Made by a program: the position numbers and the translations under genes
DNA from: Pseudomonas sp. ACM7
GTDB taxonomy: Bacteria; Pseudomonadota; Gammaproteobacteria; Pseudomonadales; Pseudomonadaceae
Reading direction: 5' to 3'
Length of the DNA: 39,098 bases
Assembly (NCBI RefSeq): GCF_004136015.1
Contig: NZ_CP024866.1
Location: forward strand, 5,086,868 to 5,125,965
Shown here: positions 22,476 through 29,803 of the stretch, in pieces
Position numbering within the stretch: the first letter of the stretch is position 1
Layout: each line of letters begins with the position of its first letter
Notes under the pieces: model-generated
What the model was told of the DNA's origin: nothing
What the model saw: the letters and a program-made list of their open reading frames with translations, nothing else
The model's database searches: none

Positions 22476-23231
22476 TCAGAGCCCGCTGATCAATTGGGCG
22501 TTGTCGACGCGGATCTCGGCACCGTTGACGAAACGTGACTCGTCAGTGGCGAGGAACAGCACCACATTGGCAATGTCCCGAGGGGCGCACATACGATTCA
22601 TCGGGTCTTGGTCGAGGGCTTCCTGAGGGATCGGCTGGCCGCCGGTCAAGGCCTGGGTCATCGGCGTGTTGACGCCATCCGGGTGCACGCTGTTGCAGCG
22701 AATGCGATAACCCTGTTGCTTGCAGTGCAAGGCAATCGATCGAGTCATTGCCGTCACCGCGCCTTTGGACGCCGAGTAGGCACAGAACATCGGCATCGCA
22801 CCCAGCGCCGCCACCGACGACATATTGATGATCGAGCCACCGCCGGTTTCCTTCATGGCCTGGATCGCGTATTTGCAGCCGAGAAAGTAACCGTCTCCAT
22901 TGATTTTCTGCACCTTCTGCCACAGTTCCAGCGTGGTGTCTTCGATGCTGCCCAAGGCCAGAATCGCAGCGTTGTTCACCAGTACGTCGAGGCGCCCGAA
23001 GTGTTCCAGGGTGGTTTTGATCACGTGTTGCCAATCGCTTTCGCTGGCGATGTCATGGCGAATGAACAGCGCATTGCTGCCGATTTCTGCGGCGACCTGG
23101 CGTCCGGCTTCTTCGTTGAGATCGGTCAGCACGACTTTGGCGCCTTCCCGGGCCAGCAGCAGGGCGTCTTCGCGACCGATGCCGCTGGCGGCGCCGGTGA
23201 TGATGCAGACTTTGCCTTCTACACGTTGCAT
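22476..23231 (-). CDS. 3beta/17beta-hydroxysteroid dehydrogenase-like SDR
   Basis: 251 residues. TGAASGIG is at 12-19, NNAA at 86-89, and Ser138 or Ser139, Tyr152 and Lys156 are catalytic. Several segments closely resemble the crystallised 3beta/17beta-HSD of Comamonas testosteroni: FIRHDIASESDW (56-67), AMKETGGGSIINM (125-137), QQGYRIRCNSVHPDGVNTPM and a C-terminus ending in a short hydrophobic tail. It likely oxidises 3beta- and 17beta-hydroxysteroids such as testosterone to ketones with NAD+. The start at 23231 has CAGGAGA upstream and overlaps the KstD-like gene by 13 nt. Confidence 0.82.
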   Translation of the reverse strand: MQRVEGKVCIITGAASGIGREDALLLAREGAKVVLTDLNEEAGRQVAAEIGSNALFIRHDIASESDWQHVIKTTLEHFGRLDVLVNNAAILALGSIEDTTLELWQKVQKINGDGYFLGCKYAIQAMKETGGGSIINMSSVAALGAMPMFCAYSASKGAVTAMTRSIALHCKQQGYRIRCNSVHPDGVNTPMTQALTGGQPIPQEALDQDPMNRMCAPRDIANVVLFLATDESRFVNGAEIRVDNAQLISGL

Positions 23232-24898
23232 TGTTGTTCTCCTGAGCATGTGGTTTGAAGTGCGACTTGATCGGCCAGATGGGCAGCGGCCCGGCGACCG
23301 GAATAGATGCAATCGGCCAGCGACAGGCCGGAGACATAAAGGTTGGAAGCGATCCCGACTGCATTGCGGCCGGCGCTGTACAGACCACGGATCGGCTGAC
23401 CTGCGTGGTCCAGCACCTGACCGCTGTGCTCGCAGACTTTCAGCCCGCCAAGGGTGATGACCGGGCAGGGAAACAGGCGGCTGGCGAAGGACAGATCGAG
23501 GGCGTACCACGGCCCCTGGTCCATATCGGCGAGCATGGCTTGCGACTTGCCGAACGTATCAACGATTTCGCCCCGCGCGGCGCGGCTATAGGTTTCCACG
23601 CTCTGTCGCAGGGCCTCGACGGGCAATCCGCAACGCTTGGCCAGCCTCGTCAAGCTGTTGCTGTGCCGGGCGTTAAACAGCAAATTGAGCAGCACCGGCA
23701 GGCGCTGGAATTGCCAGACTTTACCCGGCCCGACCTGACGCAATGCCTCGCGCACCAGCGCCCGGTTGAGAATCAGAATCGCGCGACCGTCCTGCTCTTC
23801 GACCATCGCGTGGCCGAGGGTCGCACCGTAGATTTCTTCGTTGGCGTAACGCTGACCCCGAGCATTGACGATCAACCCTCGGGCCCAGGCCAGTGGTGGA
23901 TTGATAAAACGCCAGGCGCTGACCTTGTCCATCCGCGCCACGCTGCCACCGGCACTCTGGCCCAGGGCGATTCCGCTGCCGTTACAGCCTGTGGTCCCCA
24001 GCGGCAAACCGGCCAGATACTGCGGCGCATGCTGGCGGACCCACCCGCGATTGAAGATAAAACCGCCGCTGCTCAGCAACACACCCTGTTCGGCGCGAAT
24101 CAGCTGGCGTTCGGCACTGGTTTGTTCGATGCGTCGCAAGCGAGCGCGCAAACGGTCGGCCAATGCCGGGACGTACATGTGGATGGCGCTGGCCCAGCGC
24201 GAAAGCCGGGTATGTTGACGGGCTGCGCGACTACCGGGCGGCAGGTGCCAGGCTTCGACCCCCAATACGTGATCGCTGGTGTCGAGCACCAGCCGTCGCA
24301 CTTCGCACTGGCTGCGCAGGCGCGCACCGTGACGCAAGGCGCTGGCCTTGAGCGGGGCGAACAGGCTGGCGCCGGACATTCCGGGGCCTTTGGTGCGGTG
24401 ACCGCGAGGTGCCGGTTTGGCAATGGCGGCATAGGCCGGTACGGCTTCGTTGCCGGAGTAATAAAGGTAGTACTGGTCGCTCGGGTACGAAGTTTTATGC
24501 GGCGGTACGCTGGATTCGAACGCGACACCCTGACGCTCAAGCCACGCCAGTTGTTCGGCACTGCCTTCGCAGAAACTACGCAGCGTCTGACTCCTGACGG
24601 CTTCGCCGACTTCCTGGCGCAGGTAGTTGAACATCGCTTCGCTGCTGTCTTCATAGCCAGCCTGGCGCTGATACGGCGTGCCGCCACCGGCATACACCAC
24701 TCCGCCACTGAGCGCGGTGGCGCCGCCACCTTCAAAGCGGTCCAGCGCCAGCACCGTCAATCCGCGACTGGCGGCTTCGATGGCGGCACAGGCGCCGGCG
24801 CCGCCGAAACCGACCACCAGCAAGTCGCAGCGATCATCCCAGTTCAGCTGGTCGGCGCTGCTCACTCGCAACGCCGTCAACCCGTTCAGGCTGTCCAT
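23219..24898 (-). CDS. FAD-dependent oxidoreductase, second KstD-like (possible delta4(5alpha)-) dehydrogenase
   Basis: 559 residues. The FAD motif GFGGAG is at about 31-36, followed by DRFEGGGATALSGGVVYAGGG, the fumarate-reductase/KstD fold pattern. The C-terminal segment GLYSAGRNAVGIASNLYVSGLSLAD differs clearly from the YPGAGSTIGP of KstD at 15989. It belongs to the same superfamily but another clade. Candidates are 3-ketosteroid delta4(5alpha)-dehydrogenase or a dehydrogenase of a ring-modified steroid. TGAGG precedes the start, 10 nt after hsaB. Substrate position is not predictable from what I can see. Confidence 0.75.
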   Translation of the reverse strand: MDSLNGLTALRVSSADQLNWDDRCDLLVVGFGGAGACAAIEAASRGLTVLALDRFEGGGATALSGGVVYAGGGTPYQRQAGYEDSSEAMFNYLRQEVGEAVRSQTLRSFCEGSAEQLAWLERQGVAFESSVPPHKTSYPSDQYYLYYSGNEAVPAYAAIAKPAPRGHRTKGPGMSGASLFAPLKASALRHGARLRSQCEVRRLVLDTSDHVLGVEAWHLPPGSRAARQHTRLSRWASAIHMYVPALADRLRARLRRIEQTSAERQLIRAEQGVLLSSGGFIFNRGWVRQHAPQYLAGLPLGTTGCNGSGIALGQSAGGSVARMDKVSAWRFINPPLAWARGLIVNARGQRYANEEIYGATLGHAMVEEQDGRAILILNRALVREALRQVGPGKVWQFQRLPVLLNLLFNARHSNSLTRLAKRCGLPVEALRQSVETYSRAARGEIVDTFGKSQAMLADMDQGPWYALDLSFASRLFPCPVITLGGLKVCEHSGQVLDHAGQPIRGLYSAGRNAVGIASNLYVSGLSLADCIYSGRRAAAHLADQVALQTTCSGEQQCNV

Positions 24899-24908
24899 TT
24901 TTCAGGCC

Positions 24909-25424
24909 TCAGCCGGCGACAGCGAAGGAGGGGACGGGTTTGGCGGTGGTGGTGTAGGTGCCGTCGAGGTAGACCAGCGGGGTGATCGCTTCGCTGGTGT
25001 GGATTTGCAGGATGCGCCCGATGAATACGGTGTGAGTGCCGTAGCTGAAGTGGCCGTCTTGCCGGCAGAGGATTGCCGATTGGGCGTCTCCCAGATAGGG
25101 AATGCCGCCGGCACTGGTCAGCCAGTTGCCTCGGTCGAATCGTGCTTCGCCTTTGATTGCGCCGCTGCACAGGTGGGCGAGGTCTTGTTGTTCGACGCCG
25201 AGGATGTTGACGCAGAAGTCTGCGCCGGTCGCCAGTGCGGCATGGGGGGAGGCGGTTTTGTTGATGCAGATGAGGAGCGATGGTGGTTCGGTGCTGAGGG
25301 AGTCGACTGCCGTGGCGGCCATGGCGAAGCGCTCGGAGCCGTTACTGGTGCTGATTATGGTGACTGACTTGGCCAGGCGGCGCATGGCCTGGAGCATGTC
25401 GGCTTTCAAATTGATGTCGTTCAT
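24909..25424 (-). CDS. hsaB: Flavin reductase component of 3-HSA hydroxylase
   Basis: 171 residues, a small flavin reductase of the HpaC/HsaB family: FAMAATAVDSLSTEPPSLLICIN (split at 33-55) and GTHTVFIGRI near residue 130 are typical. It reduces flavin with NADH for the oxygenase HsaA. It is first in the unit that ends in kshB, so two electron-supply proteins are co-transcribed. The ATG at 25424 is chosen over an upstream ATG (9 codons earlier) that lacks any ribosome site; AAAGGG is about 10 bases upstream. hsaA is encoded divergently at 26191. Confidence 0.85.
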   Translation of the reverse strand: MNDINLKADMLQAMRRLAKSVTIISTSNGSERFAMAATAVDSLSTEPPSLLICINKTASPHAALATGADFCVNILGVEQQDLAHLCSGAIKGEARFDRGNWLTSAGGIPYLGDAQSAILCRQDGHFSYGTHTVFIGRILQIHTSEAITPLVYLDGTYTTTAKPVPSFAVAG

Positions 25425-25460
25425 CGCACTAGCCCTTTCGTTGTGCATGGAGTGCGATGG

Positions 25461-25504
25461 ATTCTTGCTCTGACGCCCCGCCGTAACATCGTCCGAGGGG
25501 ACTA
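25461..25504 (-). promoter_or_regulatory. Steroid-type operator/promoter for hsaB-kstD2-SDR-kshB
   Basis: The minus-strand box TAGTCCCCTCGGACGA (25489-25504) is followed after 22 nt by AAGAAT (25461-25466). The start codon is 65 bp from the box. Confidence 0.7.
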
Positions 25505-25544
25505 GGCCTTGGCGGCCTTCGGGCCGACCAGGCTCTTGTTGATC

Positions 25545-26020
25545 GAGTACATATCCATTTCTTCGGTTGTGGCGGCTGACGGTTTCGCCCTTACGGCAAC
25601 TCCCTTTGGCAAACGCCCCAAAGGAAGCAAAGGTCTCGCCCCGAGCGTCCGGCCCCTCGCTTAGGCTCGGCGTTCCTTCGCTCCGGTGTCCATCTGGGGG
25701 CATCGCCTCCGGTTGGCTTCGCTTCAACCTCCTCTCGATGTGTTCGACTTCGTCGAACGGCGCTTCGCGCCTGCCCCCCAGATGAACACCTCCACTCAGC
25801 CTCCCGAAGGGGCGGGTGGATCAAGATCAAGAGCTGCAGGCGAGCTAACGCTCGGCCTGTTGAGTGGTGAGAAGCGAAAGGCGAAAGGCGACACCGATCC
25901 CCTGTGGGAGCGAGCTTGCTCCGGGCGGCGTTCCGACGATGACGGCTTATCTGCCGACCAATCTCTTACGGCTGTACGCAGTCCCCTGTAGGAGCTGCCG
26001 CAGGCTGCGATCTTTTGATC
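25545..26020. repeat. Non-coding patchwork of Pseudomonas intergenic repeats
   Basis: The 686-bp gap before hsaA holds no gene I can support. From about 25567 to 25850 it resembles a dispersed pseudomonad intergenic element (GGTTTCGCCCTTACGGC, CTCGCTTAGGCTCGGCG, CTCGATGTGTTCGACTTCGTC, CCACTCAGCCTCCCGAAGGGG). It is followed by a half REP (CTGTGGGAGCGAGCTTGCTC near 25902-25921) and a single arm of the GATCGCAGCCTGCGGCAGCTCC palindrome (about 25986-26017). Open frames here look spurious. The family attribution is from memory. Confidence 0.6.
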
Positions 26021-26056
26021 TTCGCTTTCATCCTTCGCTTTTCTTCAAACGCCACA

Positions 26057-26100
26057 TGGTCCGTTTGAGGGATGCCCACCGCCCCACGCATTGCTTGAAT
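26057..26100 (+). promoter_or_regulatory. Degenerate steroid-type operator upstream of hsaA
   Basis: TGGTCCGTTTGAGGGA (26057-26072) keeps the left half and the outer GA of the right half. After 22 nt comes TTGAAT (26095-26100), the same hexamer used before hsaC. It lies about 118 bp before the hsaA start. Confidence 0.4.
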
Positions 26101-26190
26101 GCCGCTGTGGAGGCGAGCACCACCGGTGCTGCATCCGCCCCGCTGCACGCGCGCCCCGGCGGATGGGGTGAACAGAGGAGAACAATAAAA

Positions 26191-27375
26191 ATGCTCAACC
26201 AAGACCTGATTCGCCAGCGTCTGAGCCAACGTGCCCGCGAGCTGGTGCCGATCTTGCGTGAACGCGCCCTGAACGCCGCGCAAGCCGGCCAGCTGCCTGA
26301 AGAAACGCTGAAGGATTTCCACGACGCCGGGTTCTTTCGCATCCTTCAGCCATCGCGCTGGGAAGGCTATGAACTCGAACCCAAGGACTTCTTCGAGGTG
26401 CAGATGACCCTCGCCGAAGGCTGCATGTCCTCGGCCTGGGTGCTGGGGGTGGTGGCGATCCATAACTGGCAACTGGCGCTGTTCGATGACCGTGCGGCAC
26501 AGGATGTCTGGGGCGCCGACTCCAGTGTGTTGATCTCTTCTTCCTATATGCCGGTGGGCAAGGTCGAGCGGGTCGAGGGTGGTTTCAAACTGAGCGGGCG
26601 CTGGGGGTTTTCTTCCGGCAGCAAGCACTGCGACTGGGTGTTCCTGGGGGCGTTGGTGCCACCGGAGGAGGCGGGCGGGGCGCCGGATTACCGGACTTTC
26701 CTGGTGCCGCGCAGCGACTACCAGATTCTCGATAACTGGAATGTCATGGGCCTGGAAGCCACCGGCTCCCACGACATCCTGGTGGAGAACGCCTTCGTTC
26801 CGGAGTACCGCACTCATCGGGCGTTCGACGGTTTCATGCAGGACAGTCCGGGTAACGCAGTGAACACCGCGCCGCTGTTCCGCCTGCCATTCGGGCAGAT
26901 TTTTGTGCGGGCGGTGTCGTCCTCGGCCATTGGTGCCCTGCAGGGGGCGGTGGATCAGTTTGTCGAGCACAACCGCACGCGGGTCGGGGTCAACGACGGT
27001 CGCAAAATGGTCCAGGACCCAGCTGCGCAATCCTCGCTGGCCAACGCCATGGTCTGCGTTGACGAGTGCAAAACCGTCCTGCTGCGCAACTTCGCTCTGA
27101 TGATGCAGCGGGCCCAAAGCGCAGAGCCATTGAGCATGCCCGAGCGGGTGAAGATGCGTTACGACTCGGCGCTGGTGGCCGACAAGTGCGCCAAAGCGGT
27201 TGCCGACCTGATGTTCAACAGCGGCGCCTCGACCATCTTCCGCAGCCACACGATCAACCGGGCATTCCGCGACATTCACACCGGCCGCGCCCACGTCGCG
27301 AACAACCCGGCCAAGTACGCCTGGAATCTCGGCGGGGTCAGCATGGGCCAGGACAGCAACGACTTTTTTCTCTGA
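26191..27375 (+). CDS. hsaA: 3-HSA hydroxylase, oxygenase component
   Basis: 394 residues, the family length for HsaA/TesA2, flavin-dependent monooxygenases with an acyl-CoA dehydrogenase fold. The segment GRWGFSSGSKHCDW (136-149) and the C-terminal SHTINRAFRDIHTGRAHVANNP are characteristic of this group rather than of true acyl-CoA dehydrogenases. With reduced flavin from HsaB it hydroxylates the phenolic 3-HSA to the catechol that HsaC cleaves. The start at 26191 follows AGAGGAG; the frame is open to 25864 without homology. Confidence 0.9.
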   Translation: MLNQDLIRQRLSQRARELVPILRERALNAAQAGQLPEETLKDFHDAGFFRILQPSRWEGYELEPKDFFEVQMTLAEGCMSSAWVLGVVAIHNWQLALFDDRAAQDVWGADSSVLISSSYMPVGKVERVEGGFKLSGRWGFSSGSKHCDWVFLGALVPPEEAGGAPDYRTFLVPRSDYQILDNWNVMGLEATGSHDILVENAFVPEYRTHRAFDGFMQDSPGNAVNTAPLFRLPFGQIFVRAVSSSAIGALQGAVDQFVEHNRTRVGVNDGRKMVQDPAAQSSLANAMVCVDECKTVLLRNFALMMQRAQSAEPLSMPERVKMRYDSALVADKCAKAVADLMFNSGASTIFRSHTINRAFRDIHTGRAHVANNPAKYAWNLGGVSMGQDSNDFFL

Positions 27376-27394
27376 CTTTTACCTTTCAGTCAGC

Positions 27395-27438
27395 TAGTCC
27401 GTTTGCGTGATTCGAGCGCCCCGCCGATGCCCGAGCAT
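27395..27438 (+). promoter_or_regulatory. Degenerate steroid-type operator upstream of the luciferase-like gene
   Basis: TAGTCCGTTTGCGTGA (27395-27410) has a perfect left half but only G...GA of the right half. GAGCAT at 27433-27438 is in the expected -10 place but is weak. It lies in the 122-bp gap between hsaA and the next gene. Confidence 0.35.
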
Positions 27439-27497
27439 GGGGGCAAGGCACAGGTCTCTGGCGCCGACTGCGCATCCAATAAACACAAGGATCAACC

Positions 27498-28619
27498 ATG
27501 AAATTTTCACTGATTTACGAAGCCCAGACGGTGGACTCCAGCCGTGAAGGCGACCGCAAGATTTTCGAAGATACCGTTGAGCAGGCTGTGCTGGCCGACA
27601 AGCTCGGCTTCGACACCTTCTGGTGCGTAGAGCACACGGCGCTGAGCAACTACTCGCACATGTCCGCGCCGGAAACCATGCTGGCCTTCGTCGCCGGCAA
27701 GACCGAACGCATCGGCATCGGCCACGGCGTGGTCTGCCTGCCACCGGCGATGAACCACCCGGTGAAAGTCGCGGAACGCATCGCCACCCTCGACCTGTTG
27801 TCCAAAGGCCGGGTGCATTTTGGCGTCGGCAAGGGTGGCACCCAGCAGGAGGCCGGCACCTTCGGTTACGACCTGGCCACGTTGCAGCCGCAGATCGACG
27901 AAATGATGTACCTGATCCCGAAAATGTTCGTGCAGGACGAAATCGAACACAACGGCGACTTCGTACAGATCCCCAAGCGGCCGATCCATCCCAAGCCTTA
28001 TCAAGACCCGCACCCGCCGATGTACCTGGCCTGCACCAACACCGAGTCGCTGAAAAACGCCGGCGGACGCGGCATGGGCGCCCTGGTGCTGGGCTTCGGT
28101 GGCCCGGAAGAAATCGCCAAGAAAGTCGAGGTCTACCATGAAGCCTGGGACAACCGCGATGAGAAGAAACAGGTGGGCTTCCGTCCCAACCGGCACATCG
28201 CAGCCCTGTGCCCGGCGATCGTGTTGGAAAACAACGAAGAGGCGCGCCGCATCGGCATCCGTGGCCAGCGCTACTTTATGGAATCGTTGGGCTACTGGTA
28301 CGGCGGTGGCGAGCGCCCGGACCCGGAGAAGTGGAAGGACGACACCTTCATCGATGGCAACGGCCAGAGCGTGATCAAGTCGCGCTTCGCCTCGGAAGAA
28401 GTCAGCGTCGATTTCTCCGACCCGACCATGGCGATGATGAACCCCAACCACGCCTACGGCACCGTCGAGGATTGCATCGGTTACGTGCAACGGTTGATCG
28501 ATGCGGGTGCCGACGAAATCCTGTTCATCTGCCAGATGGGCACCGTGCCGCAGTGGGCGCAACTGGAGACCCTGCGCAACATTGGCGAGAAGGTGATTCC
28601 GCATTTCCGTAAGGCTTAA
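27498..28619 (+). CDS. Luciferase-like (LLM class) flavin-dependent monooxygenase
   Basis: 373 residues of the bacterial luciferase-like fold. The N-terminus MKFSLIYEAQ, the DTFWCVEHTALSNYSHMSAPE segment (about 39-59) and GRVHFGVGKGGTQQEAGTFG (about 110-129) are typical of flavin-dependent LLM oxygenases with a substrate-side EH motif. It would need reduced FMN from a reductase; HsaB is a possible donor in this cluster. It is cytosolic. ACAAGGATCAACC precedes the start. It stands between hsaA and the hsaC operon, so it is likely co-regulated, but its step (for example Baeyer-Villiger or ring hydroxylation chemistry) is unknown. Confidence 0.82.
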   Translation: MKFSLIYEAQTVDSSREGDRKIFEDTVEQAVLADKLGFDTFWCVEHTALSNYSHMSAPETMLAFVAGKTERIGIGHGVVCLPPAMNHPVKVAERIATLDLLSKGRVHFGVGKGGTQQEAGTFGYDLATLQPQIDEMMYLIPKMFVQDEIEHNGDFVQIPKRPIHPKPYQDPHPPMYLACTNTESLKNAGGRGMGALVLGFGGPEEIAKKVEVYHEAWDNRDEKKQVGFRPNRHIAALCPAIVLENNEEARRIGIRGQRYFMESLGYWYGGGERPDPEKWKDDTFIDGNGQSVIKSRFASEEVSVDFSDPTMAMMNPNHAYGTVEDCIGYVQRLIDAGADEILFICQMGTVPQWAQLETLRNIGEKVIPHFRKA

Positions 28620-28656
28620 AACCCGCCACTCAAGCATCTGAACACCCCATCACCCC

Positions 28657-28755
28657 TGTGGGAGCGAGCTTGCTCGCGAAGGCGGTCTTACATTCAACAT
28701 CAATGTTGACTGGTATGGCCCCATCGCGAGCAAGCTCGCTCCCACAGTTTTTTTA
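28657..28755. repeat. REPIN with T-run, likely terminator of the luciferase-like gene
   Basis: CTGTGGGAGCGAGCTTGCTC is mirrored by GCGAGCAAGCTCGCTCCCAC and ends in AGTTTTTTTA at about 28746-28755. The T-run after the right arm makes this copy a plausible transcript terminator for the plus strand. Confidence 0.82.
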
Positions 28756-28778
28756 TGCGCTCACACCGTCATTTCCGC

Positions 28779-28822
28779 TAGTCCCATTGGACGATGTTGC
28801 CCCCGCGCAAACCCGCTTGAAT
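28779..28822 (+). promoter_or_regulatory. Steroid-type operator/promoter for the hsaC-ipd-fad operon
   Basis: The box TAGTCCCATTGGACGA (28779-28794) is followed after 22 nt by TTGAAT (28817-28822). The hsaC start is about 100 bp downstream. It would drive ten genes. Confidence 0.7.
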
Positions 28823-28895
28823 AGCCCTGCATAAAGTCTCCCCCGGCAGCCGCCGAGTGCGGCGGGGCCTTAGAAAAAGAACGAGGAGTGCATCC

Positions 28896-29792
28896 ATGGA
28901 TATCCGTGGTCTGGGTTACGTCACCCTGTTATCCAGCGACCTGGCGCAATGGCGCCAGTACGCAAGCCAGGTGCTGGGCATGATGGTGGCCGGCAGCGAT
29001 GACGATGAGCGGCTGTACCTGAAAATAGACGAGCGTCATTACCGCATTCTGGTGGAGAAAAGCACTGAGAACGGCTTCGGTGCGTGCGGCTGGGAAGTGT
29101 CTGGCAAAGCGGCACTCGAACACGCCGTCAGCGTTCTGGAACAAGCCGATGTGCAAGTTACCCGCGGCACCGTGGCCCAGGCCGAGGTTCGCAAGGTCCA
29201 GGAACTGGTGCACTTCAGCGACCCGGATGGTAACCGTCACGAACTGTTCTGGGGACCTCTGAAGGACTTCGCACGCTTCGTCTCGCCGGTCGGGGTCAAG
29301 GGTTTCGTCACCAACGAATTGGGCATGGGCCACGTGGTACTGCCGGCGCCGAGCTTCGAGCGTTGCCGGGATTTCTACGAGCAAGTGCTCGGTTTCGGGC
29401 TGTCCGACCTGATGAAAGTCCGCTTCACTCCGGACCCGGCCGAGCCGCAAAAGCGCATCCACTTCCTGCACTGCAATAACGGTCGGCATCACTCGCTGGC
29501 GATCTTCGAGTGCCCGATGCCCCACGGCTGCGTGCACATGATGGTCGAGGTCAACGCGCTGGACGAAGTCGGTCGCGCCCTTGATCGCGTGCACGCCAAC
29601 GGCGTGAAGCTGTCGGCCACCCTGGGCCAGCACACCAACGATCAGATGATCTCGTTCTACATCAAGACGCCGTCCGGGTTTGACCTGGAATACGGCTGCG
29701 ATGGCCTGGTGGTCGATTGGGATCGCCACACACCTTTTGAAAGCACAGTGGTCAGCCACTGGGGCCACGACTTCAGTGTCGGGCGCCAATGA
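28896..29792 (+). CDS. hsaC: 3,4-DHSA extradiol (4,5-) dioxygenase
   Basis: 298 residues, a two-domain type I extradiol dioxygenase. The Fe(II) ligands are His146 (GMGHVV), His214 (GCVHMM) and Glu265 (DLEYG), within one residue of those in mycobacterial HsaC. It cleaves the catecholic ring A of 3,4-DHSA next to the hydroxyls to give the substrate of HsaD. The start at 28896 follows GAGGAG; an in-frame ATG at 28857 is poorly placed. It is the first gene of the large plus-strand operon and overlaps the region of the ipdA start. Confidence 0.92.
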   Translation: MDIRGLGYVTLLSSDLAQWRQYASQVLGMMVAGSDDDERLYLKIDERHYRILVEKSTENGFGACGWEVSGKAALEHAVSVLEQADVQVTRGTVAQAEVRKVQELVHFSDPDGNRHELFWGPLKDFARFVSPVGVKGFVTNELGMGHVVLPAPSFERCRDFYEQVLGFGLSDLMKVRFTPDPAEPQKRIHFLHCNNGRHHSLAIFECPMPHGCVHMMVEVNALDEVGRALDRVHANGVKLSATLGQHTNDQMISFYIKTPSGFDLEYGCDGLVVDWDRHTPFESTVVSHWGHDFSVGRQ

Positions 29793-29803
29793 GGAAGATG
29801 ACG

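Noticed and set aside
23255..24985. 576-codon plus-strand frame opposite the KstD-like gene
   Set aside because: Antisense shadow of a GC-rich gene; no recognisable domain, and the minus-strand frame is a clear FAD enzyme in an operon.
25591..25830. Arg-rich 79-codon minus-strand frame upstream of hsaA
   Set aside because: It is the translation of a dispersed non-coding pseudomonad repeat; no start signals and no domain.
25966..27294. 442-codon minus-strand frame opposite hsaA
   Set aside because: Shadow frame; hsaA on the plus strand has a ribosome site and family-length match.
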